A stretch of DNA of 64,000 nucleotides from Cacajao melanocephalus. Taxonomy: Eukaryota > Chordata > Mammalia > Primates > Pitheciidae. The notes under the pieces are model-generated. The model did not search any database, had not been told where the DNA came from, and saw only the letters and a program-made list of their open reading frames with translations. The stretch is from NCBI GenBank assembly GCA_963573385.1, contig CAUYLG010017984.1, forward strand, positions 310,001 to 374,000, in the 5' to 3' direction. Below are positions 24,469 through 35,352 of this stretch, piece by piece. The position numbers and the translations under genes are program-made. The first letter of the stretch is position 1; each line of letters opens with the position of its first letter.

Positions 24469-24890
24469 GTGTTTATCCATTTGCATTGCACTAAAGGAAT
24501 ACATGAAGCTTGGTAATTTGTAAAGCAAATAGGTTTATGTGGCACATGGCTCTTCAGACTGTACCAGCGTGGCACCAGCATCTGCTTCTGGTGAGCCCTC
24601 AGGCAGCTTTTACTCATGATGGAAGTCAAAGGAGGAGCAGGCATGTCACAAGGAGAGAGGAAGCAAGAGAGAGGGAGCAAGAGAGAAAGAAGGTGCTGCA
24701 CTCTTTTTAACAATCACATCTTATGGTAACTGATAGAGCTAGAACTCACTCATTACCATAGGAGAGCACCAAGCCATTCATGAAGGATCTGCCCCCATAA
24801 TCCAAACACCTCCCACTAGGCCCCACTTCAAACACTGGGGATCACATTTCAACATGAGATTTGGAAGGAACACACATCTAAACTATATCA
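24469..24890 (-). mobile_element. MST-type solo LTR (MaLR)
   Basis: On the plus strand this is the reverse complement of an MST LTR: tatccatttgcattgc, ggtaatttgtaaagcaaata, ggcaccagcatctgcttctg, catgtcacaaggagagagga, agaactcactcattaccata, gcaccaagccattcatgaa, caaacacctcccactaggcc and tctaaactatatca, the last being the antisense of the tgatatggttt LTR start. The 5-base flank ttgct occurs left of the LTR and, one base offset, to its right, a possible target duplication. The subfamily looks like MSTC/D. Confidence 0.85.
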
Positions 24891-25489
24891 CTTGCTTTAT
24901 GGCTCCTGTTGAAAAGCAAGATCTGATAACACTGAACCTGCAGCTTTGTCATACAATTTGCCATCCAGTACTGAATGCTCCATGATTCTTTAGAGTAGAA
25001 ATCTCTCCAGTTAACCCACTCTCTTCCTGAGCCACTTTACATACTTAGGTTTGTTTCTATGGTCCCTGCAAGCATTTGAATTTGTGATCTTTGATGGAGT
25101 TGTGCCTTTTTGCAATACCCAAAGGCATACTTGCCTTTTAAAGATGATAAAGAATGGTATAGCATCGGTGTACACGCTAGGACTTCACATACCCTTAGCT
25201 GTACTGTATGTATAATATAGTGCATAGAACTATTCTATACAGCCTCAGATTCCTTTTCAACACAGAGCACCAGGTAGCCACTGATAATCAGAGATGAAAA
25301 TAAGATAAACAATCATTACTATGAAACCAAATTATACTATTAGTAGTATTGACCATCAGATGTGTGTTAATTCATATCTGTCGTCACCATTGCTTACTAA
25401 ATGTTGCCCTAAGATAAGAAAAATTCTAAGAGATTATAAAAATCATTGTTAAGATAATTACAAATGTTATAAAATGCAACTTTGATGTT
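24891..25489. other. Unassigned sequence
   Basis: Nothing recognised between the MST LTR and the Alu. Confidence 0.5.
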
Positions 25490-25505
25490 AAAAATCACTT
25501 ACGGA

Positions 25506-25790
25506 GGCCAGGCGTGGTGGTTCACGCCTGTAATCTCAGCACTGTGGGAGGCCGAGGTGGGTGGATCACCTGAGGTCAGGAGTTCGAGATCAGCCTGGCC
25601 AACATGGTGAAACCCTGTCTCTACTGAAAAATACAAAAATTAGCTGGGTGCATTGGCAGGCGCCTGTAATCCCAGCTACCGGAAGGCTGAGGCAAGAGAA
25701 TTGCTTGAGCCTAAGAGGCGAAGGTTATAGGAGCTGAGGTCACACCACTGCACTCCAGCCTGGGTGACAGAGTTAGACCCTGTCTCAAAA
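25506..25790 (+). mobile_element. Alu SINE, S-like, full length
   Basis: Starts ggccaggcgtggtggttcac and runs through ggaggccgaggtgggtggat, gaggtcaggagttcgagatc, aaattagctgggtgcattgg and cactccagcctgggtgacag to a short A tail. The target duplication aaaaatcactta is exact at 25490-25501 and 25791-25802. The left arm retains an A box and B box of the RNA polymerase III promoter (gttcgagatc near 25582). Confidence 0.96.
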
Positions 25791-25802
25791 AAAAATCACT
25801 TA

Positions 25803-26022
25803 GGAGCTCAATGATTCCTCCATTTACTCAATGGCTTAACTCAACACATTACTCAATACCTACAGTGTATTGTAAGAGAAATAGAGAGAGTCCTGAACAC
25901 AGATTCCACCCTCAAAAGCTACCTTTCATAAGAAATTAAAAATAGATAATTTGAATAACTGTAAAGCAAAGCAGGGAGTAATAAGTGAGATAGCAGACAT
26001 GCAAATGAAATGTATGGCAATC
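25803..26022. other. Unassigned sequence
   Basis: Short non-repeat spacer. Confidence 0.5.
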
Positions 26023-26220
26023 ATGCTCAAACCTCAACGTGCATCAGAATCACTTAGAGAACTTATAAAAATTTAGCTGACCTCATTGAATCCGATTCAA
26101 TGAATTTGGAATATATCTAACTTGTAAAAATTTAGCTGACCTCATTGAATCCGATTCAATGAATTTGGAATATATCTCCTACATCTATATTTTTAAACAA
26201 AAATGGAGAACTACTATCGT
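26023..26220 (+). mobile_element. MER5A-like hAT element with an internal 59-bp duplication
   Basis: The left side reads ctcaaacctcaacgtgcatc, agaatcacttagagaactta and the right side ggagaactactatcg, matching the ends of MER5A-type elements (ctcaaactttagcgtgcatcagaatcac ... gagaaccactg). The middle has been altered by a near-perfect tandem duplication listed separately. No coding capacity is expected in this family. Confidence 0.5.
26061..26178 (+). repeat. 59-bp near-perfect tandem duplication
   Basis: 26061-26119 and 26120-26178 differ at only one position in roughly the first 57 bases (acttata against acttgta). The phase is fixed by the word atttagctgacctcattg at 26071 and again at 26130. 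Such high identity in otherwise decayed sequence points to a fairly recent duplication. Confidence 0.95.
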
Positions 26221-26399
26221 GTGGGATTCAAGGGTCAGAAGAGGTGACTCCCCGCTGAAGATCAGAAAACTTCCTAGAAGAAATAGCATGTGAGTCAGGC
26301 CTTGCATTGGAGAGGCCTCGGCTATGTAGAGTTGAAGGGGGAGATTCTGAGAAGAAAGATGAGAAACTATATATAAGATAAAATTTTTAAATGTATTCT
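26221..26399. other. Unassigned spacer
   Basis: Nothing recognised apart from general similarity to old repeats. Confidence 0.4.
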
Positions 26400-26980
26400 G
26401 ATTTGTAGAGGCAGAAAGAGTGTGATACCTTTTTTCACTGTTCATGAGGCTCAAGACTGACACTCCTATAATAAAAGACAGCTAACAGGAGAGAAGCATA
26501 ACAAACTTATATAATCAAAGTTTTCTGGGATATGGGAGCCTTTAGAATGAAGACTTAAAAGACCCAAGAAGAAACTGTCTGCTTTTATGCTTATATTCCA
26601 TGAAGAGTGGACAGTCAGGTAAAAGTGTGATTAGACAAAAATGGAATGATCTAATAGTAACAGACTTGGTTGGGAAACTGAGAAAGCCCTGTCTGTTCAG
26701 GTTCTTCTTGGCCTCTCTGTGTGGCCTTCTCTGATCTCTCAGAAAAGGGTAGGTCAAAGAATTTCTTTATGGTCGGCTCCTAGTAGAAAGGTGGAGGAAG
26801 GCTAGAGTAACATTTTTAGACTTTATGGTTTGCTTTGGGGAAAAGGAGTTTTAGTTTCTATGACTTATCTTGGGGAAGAGGAATTCTGATTTAGATGAGT
26901 CACTCTAGGGGAGAATGAGAGGCAAGAGACAGGAGGTCAGGAGAAGGTCAGAGAGACCTCGGTTCTGAGGTTGTTCAGAA
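26400..26980 (+). mobile_element. Unclassified LTR-like repeat, copy 1
   Basis: Collinear with the copy at 32830-33088 plus 35353-35740. Shared words in the same order include gtgtgatacctttt, ctcctataa.aaaagacag/aag, gaatgaagact, ccatgaagagtggacag, ttcttcttggcctct, agagaatttctttа-equivalent (agaatttcttta), gggg.aaa.ggagtt/ggttctagtttctatgact, cttggggaag and agaatga. The length, the single orientation and the terminal gttttctgagcc word of the other copy suggest an LTR, but the family is not recognised. Text resembling that terminal word also occurs near 27275, so the copy may extend further right with inserted or diverged sequence. Confidence 0.6.
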
Positions 26981-27020
26981 GTTTTAAAAAAAAAAGTTTT
27001 AAAAAAAGTTTTAAAAAAAG
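26976..27020. repeat. (GTTTTAAAAAAA) short tandem repeat
   Basis: Three imperfect copies of agttttaaaaaaa in a row end the recognisable part of copy 1. Probably arisen from an A-rich segment. Confidence 0.85.
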
Positions 27021-27739
27021 ACAATTTATAATTTAATTTTGGAAAGTTTGATGAAAATAACAAAAAGTTAAAAACACTTGATCAAAATATGGTCACAGGT
27101 CTCTTGGAAATAAAACAAAAGTGACAAAGATCTCAAAGGTTAATCTAGAACAGTTAAACAGTTGTAGAAAATCCCTAGATATTAAGAAGATTCATTTTGT
27201 TTCAGGAATCAAAGACCTAATTGAAGACAACATAAAGGACAAAAATTATCTTGATAGAACATAAAATCTTTGTTTTCTGAGCCAACTAACTTGTGAATAT
27301 GAAGGTCAAAATACCTTAACATTCTCAAAGCAATTCTCAAACCCATATTCTAAGAAAACTTTTTCATTTTAACAGAGAAGTCAAAATTCTGTGTTTGCAT
27401 CAATATACTATTAATACTGAAGCCAATTTTTAATAAATTGTTTTAAATAAATTCACCCAATCTTATTTGACCACATGAAATTAGATTTCCACAAACCTCT
27501 TGTAACCTTTCAAAAATATATCAGCAGCTTTTCTATTTTTTTCTCTTTTTAATAGAAATGCATCCTTCACAGTTTTTTCTTACTAAACATATGGTTTCTT
27601 TCCATACAAAGTTGGGTTATTTATAATTTTTAATAGTTTATTTACATATGTTAATTATAATGTTTAATTCTTAGTAGCCTTGATTTCTAGTAAAAACTAG
27701 CAAGTGGTCTTATATTAGCATTTTCCACTTTATGATTTT
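27021..27739. other. Unassigned AT-rich sequence, possibly provirus interior
   Basis: No gene recognised. It lies between two same-strand copies of one LTR-like repeat and so could be decayed internal retroviral sequence; no retroviral motif is legible. Confidence 0.3.
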
Positions 27740-27754
27740 TAGAAGGAATTTTTT

Positions 27755-28040
27755 TTTTTTTGAGACAGAGTCTTGCTCTTGCGCCCAGGCTGGTATGCAG
27801 CGGTGTGATCTTGGCTCACTGTAACCTCCACCTCTCAGGGTCAAGCAATTCTCCTGCCTCAGCCTCCTGAGTAGCTGGAATTACAGGCACGTGCCACCAT
27901 GCTCGGCTAACTTTTATATTCCAGTAGAGATGTGGTTTTACCATGCTGGCCAGGCTGGTCTCGAACTCCTGACCTCATGATCTGCCTGACTTGGCCTACC
28001 AAAGTGCTGGAATTACAGGTGTGAGCCACCACGCCCAGCC
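27755..28040 (-). mobile_element. Alu SINE, S-like, full length
   Basis: On the plus strand: poly-T, tgagacagagtcttgctctt, ggcccagg-equivalent, ctcctgcctcagcctcctga, gtagctggaattacaggcac, ctcgaactcctgacctcatg, gtgagccaccacgcccagcc. The target duplication tagaaggaattttt is present at 27740-27753 and 28041-28054. Confidence 0.95.
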
Positions 28041-28424
28041 TAGAAGGAATTTTTTATGTTCATTTACAGACCTAAATATATTTAGCTTATGTATACCTCA
28101 TAAAACAAGATGTCAAAATATATATAGTTTAAACCAATACCTGGTAATTAATGTGTCAGTATTTTAACTTATAAATAATGCAGACATTTAATAACTGTTG
28201 TTTAATTTCATATTAATATCTCAGGATACCAAAAATATTTTTGAAACTATTTTTAAGTAAATATATTTTATAAAACATTATTATTGAAAACTTACAAACT
28301 TTTATTCCACTTATTTCTTATTGAATTTACTTATTCTTAACAATTGTGCTTGAATGGGGTCATGAAAACAGGGTTAACCATAATCTGGTTTTTTTTTTCT
28401 TTTGAAAAAGTGAAACCAGTCCAA
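28041..28424. other. Unassigned AT-rich sequence
   Basis: Nothing recognised; composition is strongly AT-rich and contrasts with the next segment. Confidence 0.4.
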
Positions 28425-28870
28425 ATCTATGTTAGCTAGCCTTGTCTTAACCAAGGCCTCTGAAACTGGACATATTTATGCTCCCCAATTCCTGCCTCTA
28501 GTCATCCTGGGTTTCAGGCCCTCACATGGTGCTGAGGATGGCTGCAAATGGCAAGGCCCATCTTGATCTTTGACCCACATACCAGGTGTAGAGCACAAGC
28601 CAAAGGACAGAGGTCAAACAGCTGTGAAGATGATGACTGGATCACCAGGAGACACAACTGGGCCAGGGAGGACAGGGCTATCCTGGGCTTGGCCCCGTAC
28701 TGTGGCTAGCAGCCCAGGTGCTATAGAGACACAAATGACTTCAGGCTGTACCATGGCCACCTGCCCAGACCCCAGAATCCACGGCTTCATACTAAAATAA
28801 GCTCACAGCAGGATGTATGTAAGGTTTCAGGAGAGCCTAGTAACTGGCTCCCATAGCCTCAGTCCACCAA
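28425..28870 (+). other. GC-richer block of unknown origin
   Basis: A sharp change to sequence rich in cc/gg words (gggccagggaggacagggct, cctgggcttggccccgtact) inside very AT-rich surroundings. A plus-strand frame of 76 codons (28570-28800) shows no domain. It contains ccaataaatcagg near 28866. It may be part of an unrecognised LTR element or a decayed retrocopy; I cannot name it. Confidence 0.4.
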
Positions 28871-29897
28871 TAAATCAGGCAGGTATCAAAAATATCACAG
28901 AATAAATTGTTAAACATAATTTATTTCTTGCTCTCATGACTAGTATGTATCAAGTAATTGATTCTACTCTTAGATTGAATTTATCATTTTATAACCTTAA
29001 AACATTTAGGAGACACAACATGAACCTGCCTAACCAGCAATCCCAGGCAAAAAGTTTTTGTATTATATTTATTGCTGACAATTCAGAAGACATTCCTACT
29101 TTTATATGACAAAAAAATTAAAATTAGCTTTATTTAGCAAAGACTATCTCATATCACATGAACCACAGGCCTTTGAGTTAGTTTCTATTTTTCCTTTTTC
29201 ATAAAATAAGATGCTTTTTTTTTTCTGATAGTCATCTCCCTGAAGTTTGTATTTCTAAAAGATAACTATAGTTCTAGTGAAGATGGTAAGAAATTTACAA
29301 CTCATGGGCACAGGGAGATTACAAGTACTTCTAAGAAGGAGTTTGAGTTAGTTTGCCTATTATCAGAACTCAATCTTATGCAAGCTGTGGACTGGATTTT
29401 AGGCTGGTGATGAAAAGGACATACAGTGGCTGTCTGAATGTTTCCAAAGACCAGTTGGAATGGTATAGAGAGGTACACAGACGAGCCTAGGATAAAATTC
29501 AGAAGCTTATTCAAAATAAAGTGGTGAATATCAGAAAGTTATATTTTGGAGACCAATTTAATTTGATATGTGGATTTTCAGTTTACCTTTTGTTTATTCT
29601 TGTGTTTCTCAAAACTAAAATAAAAGCATAAGAGGAAAATGCCACAAACTTGGGTTGTGTAATGCTTTTAGAATATACCTCATTGCACGAACATTTTCTT
29701 GAAGCTGATGGGTGATCTAGTGTCAACTAGCCCTTTCTATGCCCAGCCTATTCTAAAATGGAAGTCATATTTTTCAGTGGTGAGGGTGCTGCTAGCTCTT
29801 AAGTACCTGAACTGTGTCCACCAGTCAAATTGTGACTTTGACTCTGAGATCCCTTTAGCTAACCTAACCAATGATTTTCCAGTTTCTGTCTGACCCT
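28871..29897. other. Unassigned sequence
   Basis: No exon or named repeat. It lies within the possible provirus interval. Confidence 0.35.
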
Positions 29898-29989
29898 GAT
29901 GCCTGGGGCCTTTCTCACTAACATTCACAATAAACTCAGATGCCTGAGGCCTTTCGCACTTAAGTACACAAGAAAATCAGATGCCTGAG
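29898..29989 (+). repeat. 41-bp tandem repeat, about 2.2 copies
   Basis: The word gatgcctg(g/a)ggcctttc starts at 29898 and again at 29939, and gatgcctgag starts at 29980, giving a fixed 41-base period. The two full units are clearly diverged, so the repeat is old. Confidence 0.85.
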
Positions 29990-30985
29990 AAAAAGAGACA
30001 AAGGGTTAAAATCCAGATACCTGTAATTCCAAAAACTGGAGTTTGCATCCCCTGCAGTAATAATTACTTAGTGCAACTGCTGTCAATTACCTTTAAAACT
30101 GCATCTCTTGTCAGTGACTTGTCAGCCACTGCAAACCCAAAGGTCAAGTGTCTTCGCATAGCATAAACTAACCCTTGGTGTCTTCAAAGCCAAAGAGATT
30201 AGGGAATGCAAAAGAGAGCAGAGCTTCAGACCTGAGAGAAACTTACTCATGACTCTCAGGGCTGCATGCAGAAGACACAGGATTCCCAAACGGAGTCAAT
30301 AGTGCCTTTCCGTATTCCTCAAAGGGTTTTAGTGTCACAGGATGTCTCCTTTAGGTCCCTTCATGTGGTTGCCAGAACTCTGATGTTTCCTATTAGTAAT
30401 TTTATATGCACTTTTCGCCAAATGGAGGAAAAAGGGACTTGAAGGAGAACATATCAAGGATTTAAGGAAGCTGGACAGACAATCAAAGGTGACAAAAGGC
30501 AGAAGAAGGAACAGAAGTAAATGGAAAGACCAGTTCTTAGAGGAGCTAATTTGGGGAGATTGTTTAAAAGGTCAATGAAGTACCCTGTTATCTTCATCAA
30601 AAATCATGTCAACAAGAAAAAACATTGACAGAGGGACTGAGCATATAGGTATCAGGGATTTGAAAGAAAAAGGAGGAGTTTCAGTTGACTGAGTAGTTCT
30701 CACAGGAGATGCAGGATCCAATGGACAAAAGAGAGAGGCCTACAGAAATTTATACTCTGAATATTAGCCTTCCATTAAGCCAGTTTTGGATCATGGAGCT
30801 CTTTAAAAAAAATTATTTTAAATATCTTATCAGATTTCAACCAGGAAAACAGCAAATATTTCTGGCTTTGGGGGAAGGGAAGATATTTGCATATTAGACG
30901 TCTAGGGTAATTACTACCCAAACTTTTCTTTCTTAAGTCCAGGGCACATTTATTTCTATTTTTGTACATACTCAGTTTTTGAGAT
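29990..30985. other. Unassigned sequence
   Basis: Purine-rich in places (30420-30530, 30650-30750) but with no recognisable gene or repeat. Confidence 0.35.
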
Positions 30986-30998
30986 AAGGATAGTTGTT

Positions 30999-31182
30999 GG
31001 ATGTTGTTGTTGTTCATGATGATGTCGTTGTCATAAAGATAGAGTCTCACTATGTCACCCAGGCTGGAGTAATGTTGTGTGATCATAGCTAACTGCAGCC
31101 TTAAACTCCTGGGCTCAAGTGATCCTTCTGCCTTGGCCTCCCAAAGTACTGGAATTAAAAGTGTGTGCCACCATGCCCAGCT
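30999..31182 (-). mobile_element. Alu left-monomer (FLAM-like) insertion
   Basis: The antisense Alu left arm reads gtctcactatgtcacccagg, ctggagtaatg, ctgggctcaagtgatccttc, ctcccaaagtactgg, caccatgcccagct, with only one arm present. It is preceded by a (gtt)n-rich tail. Flanking words aaggatagttgtt (30986-30998) and aaggttagttgtt (31183-31195) form a target duplication with one mismatch. Confidence 0.88.
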
Positions 31183-31195
31183 AAGGTTAGTTGTT

Positions 31196-32191
31196 TTTAA
31201 TTCCTCAATATTTAGATTGCAGCCTGAATGCTATCAAGGGCCCCCTCCGTCTATCCAATTATATTATCATTGTTTGCTCCTTTATATCAGGGATCGAGTT
31301 TCCAGCTAAGAAGGAAATCAAAAGATTTCTGTGTTCTATATTTAGAGCCGTTAGTCTTTGGAATGTTTTAATGATTTTTTTTTTTCCTTCTGAGTATACA
31401 ATTCCATTTTAGCTTAGTAGAGAAAGCCACACAAATAAGAGCCAAAGTTATATCTGACAAGTAGTTCAAGACAAAAACTAATAAGCCTTTTGAGGCTTAA
31501 CCAAGGTTTCCAAAAAGGAAGCAAAACGATGCAGCCCTTCGAAAATCCAATGCACTCCAAATGACAGCCAGAAGTTAGAAAAGCTTAGACAACACATTGA
31601 CAGCTGTCAGTAGTCAATATGCTTAGCCACAGTGGGGTGTAACCCACATTTCTCTCTGGCCATTTTCTTGGGGCCCCCAACCCCTTTGGCTGCCTGCACA
31701 CAAAGCCCTAATAATTAAAATGCCCCAATAGACAGAAAGTTAATATATGACAAATGGGAAAACAAAGACTGTTCGTGGAAGGGGAAGGATCACAAATGAA
31801 TAGACACACAAAACCAAGTTATAATTCAAACTGATTCAAACAAATGCTTCACTCTTGAGCTAAAGGAATTTACTAATGAAAAGGAGCTGGATTTAGAGAA
31901 TGAGAATTTTAAATCTGGGGACCCAAAATGCAAAAGATCCAGAGTGTCAGGGACAGTAAGTTGATAGAGTATAAGAAAGCAGAGAGGAGAATTTATGGGT
32001 GGATTTGGATTTTCACTTTGTTGCTAATCTGATTTCTGCTTTTTAATCTTATTAAGGGAGTATGTAAGGCTAGCTTTATACTCCTTTGTGTCCATTTTTA
32101 AATTTGATTTTTCCATAGTTATCAGAAATACAGTTCTTTGAAATGAGAGCTCTCTAAAATAATTTCATTTTTTATTTAAGTATTTATTTTA
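31196..32191. other. Unassigned sequence
   Basis: No exon or named repeat. Small open frames only. Confidence 0.35.
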
Positions 32192-32478
32192 TTTTGAGAT
32201 GGAGTTTCTTTCTTATTGCCTAGGCTGGAGTGCCATGGTATGATTTTGGCTCACTGCAAATTCCGCTTCCTGGATTCAAGCACTTCTCCTGCCCCAGCCT
32301 CCTGAGTAGATAGGGTCACAGGTGCTCCCAACCACACCTGGCTACTTTTTTGAATTTTTTGTAGAGGCAGGGTTTCACCATGTTGACCAGGCTGGTCTCT
32401 AACTCCTGACTCAGGTCGTCCACCTGCCTCAGCCTCCCAGAGTGCTAAGATTACAGACACAAGACACCGCACCTGGCC
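32192..32478 (-). mobile_element. Alu SINE, full dimer
   Basis: Antisense Alu: ttgagatggagtttctttct, tggagtgccatggtatgatt, ctcctgccccagcctcctga, ttgtagaggcagggtttcac, catgttgaccaggctggtct, cacctgcctcagcctcccag, gcacctggcc. A clear target duplication is not visible. Divergence suggests an older S or J copy. Confidence 0.9.
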
Positions 32479-32829
32479 AATTTTGCTCTTTTTAAATATA
32501 ACCCATTATTTTTTAGAATTAACTGAAACTAATAAGTTCATGGAGAGATGCAAGGTAACTTTCCATGTTTAGAATATCACGGCCAAACAAACAAACAAAG
32601 TCACCAGAATTACTAAATCTAAAAGCTAATTTATACAAATGATTTTTTCATGTTAATCTGAATTTGGAAAGGAACAAACAATTTTTACTTTACATTCTCG
32701 ACCAGATTCTACAGGCAGAAATCTGGGAGAGCTGACACTGATAAAAATTCTGACCTTTTTTCTGGCTTTTTCAGTTGTCTGAGAATAATATCTGTATGCT
32801 CCAAAGTGAGTCAGGTGTCTCAGGTGTCC
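32479..32829. other. Unassigned spacer
   Basis: Includes a short (aaac) run near 32585. No gene recognised. Confidence 0.4.
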
Positions 32830-33088
32830 CGTTTTAGACACAAGAAACAGTAGGGGCAAAAATGTGTGATACCTTTTCTCGGCTCTCATAAGCCTGGTTC
32901 TCCTATAACAAAAGACAAGAGGAAAAGAATATAACATGAGAGCCTTCAGAATGAAGACTGAAAGACGTAAGGAAAAACTGTCCATTTTATGCTTACATTC
33001 CATGAAGAGTGGACAGCCATATAAGAGTGTGATTGGACAAAGGGGAATAATGCAGAAAGGCCTGTCTATTCAGATTCTTCTTGGCCTC
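32830..33088 (+). mobile_element. Unclassified LTR-like repeat, copy 2, left part
   Basis: Collinear with 26400-26715. It is interrupted at 33088 by the MST element and resumes at 35353. See copy 1 for shared words. Confidence 0.65.
33084..33088 (+). repeat. Target-site duplication GCCTC, left copy
   Basis: GCCTC immediately precedes the MST 5' LTR (TG start at 33089) and recurs immediately after the 3' LTR at 35353-35357. Five bases is the expected duplication length for MaLR/ERVL elements. Confidence 0.85.
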
Positions 33089-33449
33089 TGTTATGGGGTA
33101 GCTGTGTCTCCACCCAAATCTCATCTTGAATTGTAGTTCCCATAATCCACATTTGTCATGGGAGGGACCAAGTGAGAGGTAATTGAATCATGGGACTGCT
33201 TACCCCATGTTGTTCTCATGATAGTAATTGAGTTTGCATGAGAGATGATGGTTTTATAAGGTCCTTTTCCCCCATTGCTTGGCACTCATTCTCTCTCCCG
33301 CCACCCTGAGAAGAGGTGCCTTCCACCATGATTATAAGTTTCCTGAGGCCTCCCCAGCCATGTGAAACTGTGAGTCAATTAAACCTTTTCTTTATAAATT
33401 TCCCAGTCTCTGGAATTTCTTCATAGCAGTATGAGAATGAACTAATACT
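33089..33449 (+). mobile_element. MST 5' LTR (MaLR)
   Basis: MSTA/B-type LTR text: ccacccaaatctcatcttga, attgtagttcccataat, gaggtaattgaatcatggg, gatggttttataagg, tgcttggcactcattctctc, gccatgtgaaactgtgagtc, aattaaacc (degenerate poly(A) signal context) and the actaatac end. The 361-base length matches the 364-base partner at 34989-35352. Confidence 0.93.
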
Positions 33450-34988
33450 GTAAATTGGTAATGAGATAGTGAGGCATTGCTGTAAAGACCCCAAAAATGT
33501 GGAAGAACTTCGGAAATGGGTAACAGTCAGAGGTTGCAATAATTTGGAAGACTCAGAAGAAGAAAGGAAGATGTGGGAAAGTTTGGAACTTCCTAGAGAT
33601 CTGTTGAATGGCTTTTACCAAAATGCTGACAGTGGTGTAGACAATGAAGTCCAGGCTGATGTGGTCTCAGATGGAGATGAGGAACTTGTTGGGCACTGGA
33701 ATAATGGTGATTCTTGCTATGCTTAACAAAGAGACTGGAGGCATTTTGCTCCTGCCCCAAAGATCTATGGAACTTTGAACTTGAGAGATATTATTTAGGG
33801 TACCTGGCAAAAGAAATTTCTAAGTGGCGAAGTGTTCAAGAGGAAGCAGAGCATAAAAGTTTGGAAAATTTGTAACCTGATGATGTCATAGAAAAGAAAA
33901 ACCAATTTTCTGGGGAGAAATTCAAGCCTGCAGCAGAAATTTACATAGGTAAGAGGAGCCAAATGTTCATCTCCAAGACAATGGGGAAAATGTTTCCAGG
34001 GCATGTCAAAGATCTTCATGGCAGTTGCTCCCATTACACACCTGGAAGCCCAGGAGGAAAAATGGTTTCATGGGCCAGGCCCAGGGCCCCCCTGCTCTGT
34101 GCAGCCTCCGGACATGGTGACCTGTGTCTCAGCTACTTCAACTCCAGCTGTAGCTAAAAGGGGCCAAAGTACAGCACAGGACATTGCTTCAGAGGATGCA
34201 AGTCCCAAGTCTTGCAGCTTCTACATGGTGTTGGGACTGCAGATACACAGAAATTAAGAATTGAGGTTGGGGAATCTCCACCTAGATTTCAGAGGATGTA
34301 TGGAAATGCCCAGACGTCCAGGCAGAAGTTTGCTGCAGGAGCTGAGCCTTCATGGAGAACCTCTGCTAGGGCAGCACAAAAGGGAAATGTGGGGTTGGAG
34401 CCCCCACACAGAGTCCCCACTGTGGCACTGCCTAGTGGAGTTGTGAAATAAGGGCCACCATCTTCCAGACCCCAGGATGATAGATCAACTGACACCTTGT
34501 ATTATCCACCTGGAAAAGCTGCCGACATTCAATATCAGCCCATGAAAGCAGCCAGGAGAGGGGCTGTGCCCTAAAAAAGCCACAGGGGCAGAACTGCCAA
34601 AGGCCATGGGAGCCCACCTCTTGCGTCAGCATGGCCTAGATGTGAGACATGGAGTCAAGGAGATCATTTTGGAACTTTAAGGTTTAATGACCTATTGGAT
34701 TTCAGACTTGCATGGGGCCTATAGACCCTTTGTTTGGCCTTTTTCTCCCATTTGGAATGGGTATATCTACGCAATGCATTTACCCTCATTGTATCTAGAA
34801 AGTAACTTACTTCCTTTTGATTTTACAGGCTCATAGGCAGGAGAGATTTGCCTTGTCTCAGATGAGACTTTGGACTTGGAATTTTGGGTTGATTCTGGAA
34901 TGAGCTAACACTTTGGGGAACTATGGGGAAGGAATGATTGTATTTTGAAATGTAAGAACATGAGATTTAGGAGTGGCCAGGGGTAGAA
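33450..34988 (+). mobile_element. MST internal region (MaLR, non-autonomous)
   Basis: It begins gtaaattggtaatgagat directly after the LTR, in the place of the primer-binding site, and continues with text typical of THE1/MST interiors (aatgtggaagaacttcggaa, aatggcttttaccaaaatgc, tcagatggagatgaggaact). At about 1.54 kb it has the usual MaLR size. MaLR interiors have no reverse transcriptase or envelope gene and depended on ERVL enzymes. Short open frames (85 codons at 33469-33726, others near 34000-34450) are decayed remnants without a recognised function. Confidence 0.88.
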
Positions 34989-35352
34989 TGATATGGTTTG
35001 GTTCTGTGTCCTCACCCAAATCTCATCTTGAATTGTAGTTCCCATAATCTCTACATGTTGTGAAAGGGTCAACAGGTGGAGATTATGAATTATGGAGGCT
35101 GTTACCCCCATATTGTTGTTGAGGTAGTGGGTGACTTCTTACCAGATCTGATGGTTTTGTAAGGGGCTTTTCCCCACTTTGCTTGGCACTCATTCTCTCT
35201 CCTGTCACCCTGAGAAGAGGTACCTTCTGCCATGATTGTGAGTTTCCTCAGGCCTCCCTAGCCATGTGGAACTGGGAGTCAATTAAACCTCTTTTTATAA
35301 ATTACCCAGTCTCTGGTATTTCTTCATAGCAACATGGGAATAGACTAATATT
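34989..35352 (+). mobile_element. MST 3' LTR (MaLR)
   Basis: Begins tgatatggtttggttctgtg and repeats the 5' LTR landmarks, ending agactaatatt. The two LTRs have diverged by many substitutions, so the insertion is old, consistent with an MST-age (simian or earlier primate) integration. Confidence 0.93.

Noticed and set aside
25506..25790. Alu copies as active RNA polymerase III genes
   Set aside because: Although A- and B-box words survive in some copies, the Alus are diverged S/J types without features of active source elements.
28570..28800. 76-codon frame in the GC-richer block as a coding gene
   Set aside because: No homologous domain, no flanking exon signals that I can support, and GC-rich DNA lengthens chance open frames.
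33469..34632. Several overlapping open frames of 60-85 codons as a gene cluster
   Set aside because: They fall within the MST interior and its decayed remnants; the overlapping frames on both strands carry no conserved domain.
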